Source: Gnetum montanum
Lineage: Eukaryota > Streptophyta > Gnetopsida > Gnetales > Gnetaceae
Assembly (NCBI GenBank): GCA_015680685.1
Contig: MNCI01011963.1
Span: forward strand, 164,125-211,473
Reading direction: 5' to 3'
DNA: 47,349 bases
Under the pieces are notes generated by a model that saw only the letters and a program-made list of their open reading frames with translations, ran no database searches and had not been told where the DNA came from. The stretch's first letter is position 1. Every line of letters begins with the position of its first letter. The translations under genes and the position numbers were made by a program. Below, piece after piece: positions 34,236 to 45,003 of this stretch.

Positions 34236-34254
34236 GTTCTTAGCAACAATGCCA
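34236..34254 (-). other. Primer binding site
   Basis: Minus strand TGGCATTGTTGCTAAGAAC lies one base inside the 5' LTR end. It looks like a decayed form of the TGGCGCCGTTGCCGGGGA-type site used by many plant Ty3 elements; the differences are mostly C-to-T and G-to-A changes, consistent with methylation decay. The tRNA is not named because the site is changed. Confidence 0.65.
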
Positions 34255-34255
34255 A

Positions 34256-35141
34256 TGATAAGTGGTGAAGTAATCCAACATCCAATCATATAAGATATAA
34301 ATGTTCACGCGTAGCCCGATAGAATGCCATGGAAAAGGCAATATTATTATGTTAGTAATTGGTTAAAGTTTAGGATCGTTGTCTCCCCACATAGAGCTAG
34401 TATAATCTATGCATATGATTTAGCTCTTAGTGAGGTTTATGATAAGTGATGTTGTATTGGCCATAACTCCTAGCTACAATAATAAAGTGTGAAAATAATG
34501 CTAATTCTAAGGAAAATGGCAAAACAATCTACTCAAGCCTAGATCGATGAGCAACCCTTATTGGCTTTCCATACAAATCTTGGACTCATGTAACCATTAC
34601 TAGGATTACCAAGTGAGTTTACTACTAAGTGAATCAAGTGAAACCACTACTAGGTTACCAAACGATTATACTTAATGCTTGAAACTAGTTGTACTCATTC
34701 GACTTTACTATGAACAAGGAAAGTGAAGTACTTAGAAATGCAACTAATTAAACCAAGGAAATAGTAAAAATTATGCTAAGTAAAACAATAAAGCTAAGTG
34801 GGGGCTGCAATGATAGAAAGTAATCTTGATCTTTATTTTCTTCATAAACTATGCCCAAGTATACTTCACTCAAATAAATACTTTAGATAATTACTCAACA
34901 TCACACTATGGGCATTCACTCTCTATCACTAAAACTATGAAAATAAATAGGAAGAGTCTACTTAAGGATGGAATGAAAAGTTATTTGACCGTGTGCCTAC
35001 GTGTCTTATTTATAGGCTAGCATGTGTGGAGCAATATCAAATATCCAACATCGAAGCTTATGGCTTGATATTGAGGATCTGATTTCACAACTCTAATATT
35101 GGATGCCCGATATCACTACTATCACAAAATGTGATTTATCA
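34256..35141 (-). repeat. 5' LTR of the full-length element, 886 bp
   Basis: Minus strand runs TGATAAATCACATT (35141 down) to CACTTATCA (34256). Has TATA box CCTATAAATAAG near 35015-35005, poly(A) signal AATAAA on the minus strand (34832-34837) and GATAT-type motifs upstream of the TATA box. Diverged from its partner LTR at many positions, so the insertion is old. Confidence 0.87.
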
Positions 35142-35358
35142 ATAGACATTCACTTCTATTACAATTATGAAATAAAACTACAAGAATTTCCCTAAGTGTG
35201 CTAATGAAAAGTTGTCAATTGTGTGCCCAAGTGCTAGTATTTATAGGGCTACACACATCTCAAGACATTGTATCAACAATGACATGACATGGGTTATGAC
35301 ATCATTGATATGATATCATTGCTACGATATTGAAACAATAAGAAATTTGACTTCATCA
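35142..35358 (-). mobile_element. Split solo LTR, right part
   Basis: Continues the LTR broken at 24612: CATTCACTTCTATTACAATTATG here matches CATTCACTCTCTATTGCTAAAAC within the intact LTRs, followed by a TATA region (minus, TATTTATAGGG on + near 35239) and GATATC motifs (35308-35330). Ends TTCATCA at 35358. The next bases AACTA resemble AACTC before 23981 (4 of 5), a plausible target duplication of the host LTR. Confidence 0.7.
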
Positions 35359-36165
35359 AACTATAAGCCTTTCAAATATGCTTAATGACAATGGAACCTA
35401 AAAAAGTAATACATTATTGAAAAATGATCTAATTAAAAAGATGAGTATTTTTTATAATCACTACCTCTATGCTTACTCATCCGAATGTGCTTATGAAAAA
35501 GAACCTTCCAAGGCTCTCTGAGGATCGTTAAACTTAGAGGGGGGTGGGGGGTAGAGGAATATGTTTTCCAATTTTGAACTTAATGATATACACACATTGA
35601 ATTTTAACATGGTTCACCAACTTGGGGTAGTCCATACTCAGAGGGCAGATCACAAGCACACCTCCAGACTTTATTGCTCTCAAAATGTGGTTGAAGGATT
35701 CACATCCTATACAGTCTTCAAGCCCCACTTTGAAGTGTTGTACCGCAGCACCAATTACTCAACCCTACATTGTCCCATCAGGCTTGGAAATGTGGTTTCA
35801 AGGCTTCCACAACCTTTACAATCTTAAGCTTTGCACCAGAGTATTTTACCACAACATCAACAACTCAATCCTACAAGATCCTAACAAGCTCAAGCACAAC
35901 AACCCTGTAGGGAAACAAGAACAAGAATTACAAGGGATAATTGTAACTCAATTTACTGATGTTTGTATAGTTAGGTACAACACACTTTATAATGCCAAAA
36001 TGATAAGATAATGAGGAGCAATAGAGAATATAATGATTAAAAATGATTATACAATGAATACTACAAGGCTTGCACTTTTCCCAATACACATCAAGTCTTC
36101 TAATAGTTGCCATGTTTCTAAATCCATCTTGGAACTCATGCAATGGCTAGCCAACGATCACTAAC
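35359..36165. other. Unrecognised region with short open frames
   Basis: Overlapping + frames of 88 and 108 residues (35561-35827, 35685-36011) have no recognisable domain, and the minus frames are equally short. No evidence that any is a gene. Confidence 0.35.
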
Positions 36166-36169
36166 AGTC

Positions 36170-36460
36170 ATGGAAGACATCTTCTTCATGCTTAAGACAT
36201 CTTTCTGAATTTGCCTTCAATTTTGGAAAGATGTCTTTGTTTCGTGAAAGAAGTCTTTCTGATGTCTCTATTCTGGAAGACATCTTTGTCTTGTGGAAGA
36301 CATCTTTCTAGTACTAGCCTTCATTCAATGATGATGTCTTTTTGTGATGAAGATGTCTTTGCCTAGAGAAAGACATTTGCTATTTCTTAAAGACATCTTT
36401 TCTTGAAACCACTTCAATTATTCCAAAACATCTATTGTTTCTCATAGACATCTTTCTTCA
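36170..36460. repeat. Cluster of an AAAGACATCTTT near-palindrome
   Basis: About a dozen occurrences of AAGACATCTT or its complement AAGATGTCTT, some degenerate, within 290 bp (for example 36173, 36193, 36228, 36278, 36296, 36350, 36390, 36446). Each is an inverted repeat AAAGA/TCTTT around CA or TG. Spacing is irregular (about 18-55 bp). Confidence 0.8.
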
Positions 36461-36469
36461 TCTTCACTT

Positions 36470-37330
36470 ACATGATGAATCCTTCGTTCCTTGCCCATAG
36501 CCTTGCTCAATTTTGTCTTCCATTTTTCTTAACATTTTGACATACCAAAACCAAAAGGTCCACACTCTTTACTAGATAAGCATTTAACTACCACTTGGCA
36601 CATAAAAAATATCCTACTTATAGCAATTTAGTAATCCTAATCCTCCATCATCTTTTTGAGAGTGCAAATGTCTCATATAGCATGAAAAATTCTTTTCCTG
36701 CAATGGCTACTACTCCAAAGGAAATTTCTTATAAATTGATCAATGCAACAATAAGAATAAATACTTAGAACTCAACAAGAATTATAGTACATCTAAGTAC
36801 CTTGGATGATATGCTTACAAAACAATAAACTTACAAGCCATTGAAAGCTTCTTCTCCTTTCACTTGATAAGTTTTTGTTCAATTTTCTTCACTATAATGT
36901 TCCATAAAGTTTTTGAAGATGCAACAAAAGAAAAAGGAATGCCTAAAAATTTAAAAATATTAGCCTTTTCTTAAAAATGCCAAGATTTAGACAAAGGACA
37001 TTTTTGATCCCCCTTATTGTTATAGATAGAAAATTTGAACCAACTAATCTAAGAGCTTGAGAGCCTGCAATATTGATCAACATGATAAAAAAAAGACAAA
37101 CTACAATAGCTTTATTATTTTTTATCATAAAAAAAGCATCATATGCAAAATGCATATTCAATATAGTAGGAACATTATTATTAATGAAGATGCCTTGAAG
37201 AAAATTTTGTTCCTCATCCTTTTGAACAGCATGACATAAAAAATCTGTAGCAAGGATGAGAGATAATGTTATTAATCATAGTAGCCAAAACTTTCAAAAA
37301 TCTAAAACTAGAGTAATGCATTTATGCAAA
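36470..37330 (-). pseudogene. LINE reverse transcriptase remnant
   Basis: Minus-strand text follows plant L1-type ORF2: LATDFLCHAVQKDEEQNFLQ, then GIFINNNVPTILNMHFAYD with the FADD catalytic box changed to F-A-Y-D, AFFMIKNNKAIVVC, a SGL-like segment, and downstream IVKKIEQKLIK, KEKKLSMACKFIVLQSISSK (matching the W+.K.LSLAGR..LI+SVL.S region). Several stops interrupt it. The changed box and the stops mean it is inactive. Confidence 0.7.
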
Positions 37331-38880
37331 AAACTTTGATGTTTATGAGATCGCGAAAACTAGAGCTATAACCAAAATGGTTATAGAATCCACTTAGAAT
37401 CACCTTAATTGATTTTGAGGCAAGACCCTTGAGGCACAAGATAGTAATCTCAAGTAAGAAGGAGAAAACAACCAAATGTAGGTGTTGGTGATCATTTGGG
37501 ATGCGATTTCCAACATTGGAAGCCTCATAGTATTGTGACTAGGGATCATGGGATTGAAGGTGTTCTTCAAACAGGATTTAGATGCTTGCTAGACTTTAGC
37601 AACACCAAGGCCCAAATACCTCCAAATAACTCAATAGTTATAAAACAAACTAATTGTGAGTATGTGTTTGCTATTGCAAATGTTGAAATGGTTAGGTTGT
37701 GTACAAAACTGTACTCAGCTATCATAAAGAAGATTCGGCCAACTTTGTCAAACACTGTGAGTTGTTGGAGATTCGTATTTTATTTAATCACTTAGTCTAT
37801 ATGGTCCTTATAATACCTACTTATAACAGATAAGATTTTACAAAAGAATTTGAGCACAATTCTGCTAATCTATTCCTAATTTCCCCTAGAGAGATAGTTC
37901 CACAAGAAAACTAGAAATAGAGCAAGATTCAATAGACATAGAAAGAGAAAGAAAAGAAACCAAATTTGTGTACTCAAATATTTAAGCAAGATAAACTAAT
38001 ATGGGAAAACACTTCACAATAAAACTATTCCTAATTCAATAACTATGAATTATCCAAACTTTCTGAGCTCAACAAGTAATTTCATAAAGACAATCTTATT
38101 ATACTACCAAAAATTGTTGCGTAAACTGCAAAGTATGAGTCCCTATTTTGGCTAGTTAATAGTTGTCAAAGATTGCATTTAACAAAGCTTTAAAAAATTT
38201 AACAATTTCATGATTAAAATACCAAGGCAATAGACTTTAAAAGTAAAGAAGTTATTTTAGTCCCATCAAAGTATCAAAGAATTTCCTAGATCCTATATGC
38301 TAGAAATAGGAAATTTTGTTAAGACACTACTATTAAATTACTCTTGAGGCTTCCAACAACATGAGCTCTTCTATGAAAAATCTCAATAGGAGTCTAATAT
38401 TATGCAAAAACAAAGCTATAAAAGAAACCTAGCACAAATCCAAAAATTAAATGCCAATTGTGATAATATCTAAACCATTAGCTAAGCAACTAAAATAAAA
38501 TGGGAAGGAATGAACTCATAGGATTAAAACAAGGTAGCCAAAATGATGTCTTTTGCAAGCCATCTTACAAGAATTCTTCAAATGTCTTTTCCCCCAATCT
38601 TTCTCCTTTAATCCCCCTCAACATTCTACCCTTGAAGCCCTTTTATAGTGGCTTCAGGGTAGTTACATCCATCATAATATATTATGGTAAGCCACAAATA
38701 TCTAGGGAATTAATTTAGGATCTCCATGGAAAGATGTAGCTTCTATGAGAAATTTAAGCCATGGTTGGCAAGTGTCTCATGAGAAATTACAAATATCAAG
38801 GAAAATAATCATACTTTCTTATGGAAGTTATAACTATTTTTGAAAATCTTCAATTCCCAAAAAAATTTATATTTATCCAA
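37331..38880. other. Unrecognised spacer
   Basis: A 99-residue + frame (37496-37795) contains protein-like text (LLDFSNTKAQIPPNN, CEYVFAIANVEMVRLC) but no domain I know, and no neighbouring context supports it. The rest is A/T-rich without features. Confidence 0.3.
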
Positions 38881-41460
38881 TGTTCATAAATCCTTCCTTC
38901 TCAAACCATAAACCCTACCCCCTTTGTACATGTTTAAATACTTTGCAATTTGTAATTTTTTAAAAATATCATTATTAAGGCTACCTAGCCTTAATACCAT
39001 GTACATCAACACGTCTACATAAGATGTGTGAACATTTGAAGGAGTGTATAGGTCCCATGACCATCTTGCCACACACAACGCCAATTTTCTCTCCCGAAAA
39101 TAAACAATATTACCACCTGCCACTAGTTGCTCTTTCTTCGCTAGCACCTACTAATGTTTCAAGGTCCTCTACTACCAAAGTCTCTTCTATTTTTGATGTT
39201 GATGATGTCAAATTTCTCAACAATCGCAAGCATCCTCGATTCCTTCACCATTGCTACCAAGTTGTCCACTACCATGTGCTCCCATCACTAACATTGTTGG
39301 AGGGAAGAAAATAATCATGGTGAATGCTAGAACCTTAATGTAAATACTTTAGAGCAAGGATATGTTCATTGTGAGAATCATCCACCATTTTTGAAACCCA
39401 AGCTCTTCATAGTTGTAAAATTTCTTCCTTTTCCAAGTGATGTTTAGCCCCTTTCAACATATTTTTTAGGGCCTTTTTGCTTTATTTCACTGAAAAAATA
39501 AACAATTGATGTTGCAAGTTCAAGGTAAGAGTAACACCCTCAAGCTTGGAAGCCCTCACTAATGCAGAATCTGCAATCATGTTTTGTGGATCTGTCTTTT
39601 GTTATTGTTTTATTATTTTATTTTTATGAAAAGAGATGGAAACCCTTATGTCTTAGTTCATTTGCCATGATTGCCTCATAGAATTAGACTATGCTATGTG
39701 ACTGTAGCTAAACAAAAAGCCATGGATGCATTCTATCCTCTTCATGAACCCTCTTCCAAGTAGTATTCTCATAGTCTTGAGGTTCTCATTCAGTAATCTT
39801 TGAAGAAGTATGGCAACCCTTGTAGAAATTATCTTTTTCTTGGAGAGGCTATTCTTTTCTACTAAATCTTCTTTCTGCCCTTTCTGCAAATTTGATGTTC
39901 ATCTATTTCATATGAAATCAAAGTTGTTGTTGCATCCCTCTTGTTTATTTTCTTAAAAAGCAATAAAGCTTTTTTTATTTGCTTTCTCTATAACAAGAAT
40001 CAAAATTGTAGAAAATAATTGCAAATGAAGCAAGTATTTTATTTTTGCCATTTTGTATTTTCTATAATTGCACAATAACTAATGGTACTATCCACTAGTT
40101 ATTGCTCTCATTGAAGCCAATAGTAAGAGAAATAATGCTTTTAACAGATCCTCCTTTCTAGGTAGCCTTATTTTGATAATGTTTAATCAAATTCAATAAG
40201 TTATTGCATCAAGAACCCCTATGTTTTGAAAATTTCCTTACTTGGCCTATTTTGGAAATTGTTGCTTTGAGAGATCTATAAATTCTATCTTTGATAAATC
40301 ATTGGGGTAGAAGATATTGGTCATGATATGGCCACACTTGAAACAATGGAACCTTCCTAAATAATGGTCTATAATTTTTCCTCTATCCTTGTACACACCA
40401 TCTCCATACCATTGTACAAAAGCAACCTAGTTAACCTTTATATATATATATATATATATATAGATTGGAGTTACTAAGCATTATATTTGACATGATCATG
40501 GTAATAGAAGTTGACTATTTATATTTAACCCTATTTTAGTCACTCATAATGAATTAAATTTGCCTAAAATTCAATTCTCAACATTATCCACTCCATCAAA
40601 TTGTGGAAATGTAACAACATTTCTTACACCTGCCCCACTTTTTGCACTTTAGCTAAGAAAAATAGGCATTATTGGAAAATTTTCTTTTACATATAAATAG
40701 AAATGTTTTTTGAGGAAAACTTTCATCAAACTTAAGATGTGATGAAATAAAAAACTCATTCCTAATAAGACTTAGAAAACTATACAAAATCAATATCATA
40801 TAAACCTATTTTATGGATGGAAAGAGAATAGTTAGAGTAACTCTCTTAGGGATTTTCATATTAAGAGTCCTTTCATATGTTATCTCTATTGTGATGAATG
40901 GTTTTCTTTTCTCTTCTTGCCTAGTTGAAGCCTCAACTTGATTCTCTTCAACCTTCTCTTCAACAACTATTTTTGTCTCTTTTGTATCCATCTCTTTAGC
41001 TGCTAATTTTTGTGGTTCTTCCCAATTAGATGCTTCTGTGTCTTGGGACACAAATGCCTCTTCCCAACAATCATTTTGGTTGGATTCATCTTGATTTTTA
41101 GCTTTAGTGGTGCATTCATGGAAGATAATGTATGGAAAGCCCGCCAATGAGAAATCTAAACTCATCTAAAAGCCAAAGTAGAAAAGGACTTTCACTTCAT
41201 GCTCCACGAGTAGTTACCTTACAATAGGCTCTCAACACATGTTCTAGATAACATCCCATGACATATGGGATAAATGGCCTTCTTATTGCCCTATCTACAA
41301 GAACCATCTTCTTCCTCACACTTAAACACATTACTTGCTTTCTCCACTTAAGTCTTGAATTGAGAAATGATGCAATCCTAAGTAATCCACATCTCTTTTT
41401 ATAGTGTAAAGAAAGTTTGAAATTCCCACCAATTTCACAAACCAACTTTGCCACTTTGCC
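38881..41460 (-). other. Decayed coding-like remnants, unassigned
   Basis: Minus-strand open pieces at 38884-39147, 39689-39889, 40806-41165 (119 residues, Glu/Lys-rich, low complexity) and 41197-41454 (85 residues) are protein-like. Near 40350, RFHCFKCGHIMTN resembles a shortened zinc knuckle, preceded by FVQWYGDGVYKDRG. This might be another retroelement's gag region, but the evidence is weak. No LTR ends were found. Confidence 0.3.
40439..40462. repeat. (TA)n microsatellite
   Basis: Roughly 12 TA units, uninterrupted. Confidence 0.9.
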
Positions 41461-41773
41461 AAAATTAACTATCTTTCCATCATTATACGATAGGCCAATT
41501 TGAATTCCATTATTTGGTTGTTGAAATTAATTCACCACCAAGTAATTATCTAACCATCACTCCCACTTACAAATATGACAAGCAATGATTACTTGAGATA
41601 ATATAAATTAAATAATTTAACTAACACTTTAAATTAAATATTATTTAAACTAGTACTCTAATTTATACATATTTTTTAAAAAATATTATATAAACTCACC
41701 TAAGCATACATATAGGATATATATGTTAAGGTTAAACATGACATAGGTCTATACTATTTGTTAAATATGTTAC

Positions 41774-41902
41774 TATATATATATATATATATATATTAAA
41801 TTCTATATCTAAAAGTTTATTATTTCCCACTCGGTATATTAAATATTATTATAATTACCTACACATATGTTTGTGTTACTATATATATATCTATATATAT
41901 AT
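41774..41902. repeat. Clustered (AT)n microsatellites
   Basis: Two AT runs (about 41774-41796 and 41880-41902, the second interrupted) in an A/T-rich stretch beyond the 3' end of the integrase remnant. Confidence 0.85.
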
Positions 41903-42020
41903 AAGTTTTAGGTAGTTGTTCAAAATAATGTTTTATGTGTAAAACATTATATCGAAATTGCAACTCTATTCCATTTAGCGTCAATAACTTGTATGTATCT
42001 TTGGATAATTATTTCCTAAT

Positions 42021-43060
42021 CTAAAACAAACTAATCCATGTTGTTAAAAAATTATTTGATTTTTTCATATTCCATAATAATATGAAATCATCAACCTTAA
42101 AATTTTTTTTCAAAGCCTTTCTATCAAACCACCTTTTAACTTGAGAAGCATTTTTGAATAAATTATCTTTATCTTTATCCATTTCAACTTCTCTTTTGAT
42201 GAGAAAAGTCATGAAACTTTTTTCTTTATCAGTTTTCTTGCTATATTTTTGCACAAAATCTGATGTCAAACTTATAATTCTATTTGTAATTCTTGCAGGC
42301 AACCCATAGACTAAGTTATAAGCTGAAGTTCCAGTAGCCTTCTTAAATCTAATACGATTAATCCATAATGCAAATTGCAAGTAATTGATCCAATTTTCTA
42401 GATTTCCATCCATTTACTTCTTAATGTAGGGAACATGATTTTTATGTGTAGATTCAACTAAGCCATTTCCTTGAGAATAATAATTTGAAGAACAAAATGG
42501 GAAGATGGATTTTTCTTACACCCATGTTATAAATTCTTTAGATTGAAAAGCTAGTCCATTATTGGATATTAACACTTTAGGTAGATCAAAATGACTTAGA
42601 ATCTAATCTCTAAGAACTTAAATCACATCTGATGCTAAACATTTTATTAGAGACTTTACTTCAAACCATTTAGTAAAGTAATCGGTAGCTATGAGAATAA
42701 ACTTATGTCTAGCTCTTAAAGAAGTAATTGTACCAATGAAATCTAAGCCCGATTGCTGAAATGGTCTATTTGCAATTATTGATTTTAAAGGAGCTCTAGC
42801 CTTTTTGATTTTTGGCTCATGAATCTGGCATTTGTAACATTTTTGAATTTTCAAACTAATATCTTAATATATACTAGGGTAATAATGACCATAACGAAGT
42901 ATATGTTACATAGTAGACTTAGGAGATTCATAAAATATATTGGAATGATTATGGAATTATTTTAAAATAGGACAAATTTGATCATTATGAATACATTCCA
43001 AAAATAATTTCTGTATAAAATGCCATCTATAAAGAAAGCTATCTTCTAACTTGTAGTTAG
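42021..43060 (-). pseudogene. Ty3/gypsy integrase remnant
   Basis: Zinc-binding part: RYGHYYPSIY..., CYKCQIHEPK. Core: FQQSGLDFIGTI (first catalytic Asp), FILIATDYFTKWFEVK, then VLISNNGLAFQS where the second catalytic Asp of the usual SDNG is Asn, and GNGLVESTHKN with the Glu. A C-terminal part open for 130 residues (42413-42021) has NWINYLQFALW, GTSAYNLVYG and the KVDDFILLWN end. Stops lie between core segments. The element could not integrate on its own. Confidence 0.88.
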
Positions 43061-43269
43061 GTTCTTGGGAACTTTTCATGTATCAAGAAATTCTAGAATC
43101 TCATCGTACCAATCTCCCTCATGAGTCTTAAGTGCACATACTTTATCTTGTCTAGCCATTAACTTGTCTAATCCCATTCCTTTAATGGTTCTACATATTT
43201 CTAATGAAAATCTAAAACCTTGAACCTTTATGAGCCACTTTCCTCTTTTTAAATTTCATTTTCAGATAA

Positions 43270-43640
43270 AAATTGTTTGATTATAGGCTCAATTAGCATA
43301 ATATGAACTAATGAGCTTTCCAAATAATATTTGAAATGTAGAAGTGTCTTAATAACTATGAATGCTTATTTCTCTAAGTTTGAATAATTAAGCTCTAAAC
43401 CTTTTAATTGATATCCAAAAAATTTAATTTTTTTATCTTGACTTTCATTTTTTTGAGTTAAAATAGCAGCAATTGAATCATTTAAAGCAAAAGCATATAA
43501 CCAAAAGGCTTCTTGAAATTTTGGCTTTACCAAATAAGAGTTTCTTGAACAGCTTTCTTAATTTGGTGTTTTCTCTAATTGGACATCTTTATTCATCATA
43601 TGCATTAAAGGTTTACTACTTTCAGTGAAACTAGGAATAA
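43270..43640 (-). pseudogene. RNase H following the reverse transcriptase
   Basis: FWLYAFALNDSIAAILTQKN and IKFFGYQLKGLELNYSNLEK, followed by KQAFIVIKTLLHFKYYL, match the RNase H-like region directly after Ty3 RT. Consensus would read ..LYLYLAVSD.AVSAVL.QE...PIYYVSK.L...E.RY..IEK. Degenerate with stops. Confidence 0.8.
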
Positions 43641-43649
43641 ATTTCCTAA

Positions 43650-44300
43650 CGAAATTTATTTTTCCAAAGAAAGATCTAAGAGAATTTTTACTTGTAGAAT
43701 GCTCAATATTCTATACTACTTGAATTTAAGAATTATCTATAGCAATTTCTTCTTGATAGATTACATGACCTAGTAAACTTTTAGACTTAACCCTAAAGAT
43801 ACTTTTTTTTTGGATTCAATGAAATACCATGCTCATGACATCTGTCAAAAACTTATTGAAGATGACCAATATGATCTTCCTTTCTTTTTTAAAATACAAT
43901 GATATATTCCAAATAAACCACAACAAATTCATCTATTAAACCTTTAAAGGCTAAATCCATTACTCTTTGAAAAGTAGCTCCAGCATTTGATAATCCAAAT
44001 GGCATTCACTGATAAGCAAAAGTTCCCCATTTGGTGATAAATTTTGTCTTATATTTATCACCCTTATCTACGATAATTTGATTATAGCCTAAAAACCCAT
44101 CTAGGAAAGAATATACCTCACAACCTGATACTTTAATCAACATTTCATCAATTCTAAGAAGTGGATATTTATCTTTTTCTAAGGCTTCATTCAAATTTCT
44201 AAAATCCACAAAAGGCCTAATATTACCATTCTTCTTTCTTACTGGTACAAGGTTAGCAAGCCATGTTGAATATCAGACCAGATATATATTTTCAACTTGT
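43650..44300 (-). pseudogene. Ty3/gypsy reverse transcriptase remnant
   Basis: MDFRNLNEALEKDKYPLLRI with SFLDGFLGYNQIIVDKGDKY (44209-44006) are RT motifs; then MPFGLSNAGATFQRVMD, and FVVVYLEYIIVF where the catalytic YLDD box reads Y-L-E-Y, so both aspartates are gone. Continues ISLNPKKSIF and LRSFFGKINFVRKFIP. A stop follows the box. Clearly inactive. Confidence 0.9.
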
Positions 44301-44465
44301 AATAACTTCTTGATCTTAGCTTCCATAGCTAGCTTAAATGATGGATTAAATTTCCTTTATTTTTTCTTACCTGTCTTACAACCATTTACCAAAGGGATTT
44401 TATGTGTCATCACATTTAGTCAAAAAGTTCTAAGATCATCATAAGACCAAGCAAAATTGTCCAAA

Positions 44466-44741
44466 TTATTTTTCATGAGTAATAAAATAATTTTTCTTAA
44501 AAATTGAGTCCTTTTCCTTTGTAACATTTAACATCTTTGGCAACTCAGTAGATTCAGAAATCATTGCTTCATAAGCTTGATCATCTAGATTGTATACATC
44601 CTTTCTAGTAAGCAAAGTTTTGTCAAACTCATGTTCATAATCAATGAATTTCTTAGGAATGAAATTTTTCCTAAACATTGATGTTGTTTTAGGTATGATT
44701 TGACCTTCAAATTCTTGTTTATTTCTCAAGAATCTAAGCAA
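44466..44741 (-). pseudogene. Linker between RNase H and reverse transcriptase
   Basis: A 91-residue open piece on the same strand, with no recognisable domain (KDVYNLDDQAYEAMIS, SELPKMLNVTKEK). Its position between the upstream RNase H and RT, and same orientation, place it in the polyprotein. Confidence 0.5.
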
Positions 44742-45003
44742 TTGATCATCATCTTCAAATACTTATAAATTCTTCATGTTATCTGGTACTTATGGCTGAT
44801 GTCTATTCTTGATCATTACCTTCATAACTTTCTATCCTTTTCACATCTAATGATGAAGCTACTTTTGCTAAGTCATCTACTATATAATTATCTTCTCTAC
44901 ATATATGTTCTATTTGGTAATCATGACAGTGATTTGACATTTTGCAAACAAACCATTTATAGGATTGCAAGAATGAACTCTTTACTACACTAGTACCTAT
45001 GAC

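Larger units (their letters stand above)
24613..35141 (-). mobile_element. Full-length non-autonomous LTR element (gag-pro plus internal gene)
   Basis: Two direct LTRs (24613-25477 and 34256-35141) bound about 10.5 kb. On the minus strand the order is 5' LTR, primer binding site, gag, protease, spacer with a 154-bp duplication, internal promoter, ORF with plant-transposon-protein-like and coiled-coil parts, polypurine tract, 3' LTR. I found no reverse transcriptase, RNase H or integrase text on the minus strand between 25500 and 31110, so it would depend on another element's enzymes. It sits within another LTR of its own family, flanked by GTGGA (24608-24612) and ATAGA (35142-35146), a 5-bp target duplication differing by two transitions. 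Confidence 0.85.

Noticed and set aside
36170-36460. CRISPR-like array
   Set aside because: Repeats are 10-12 bases, degenerate, in both orientations and irregularly spaced; the window is plant nuclear DNA.
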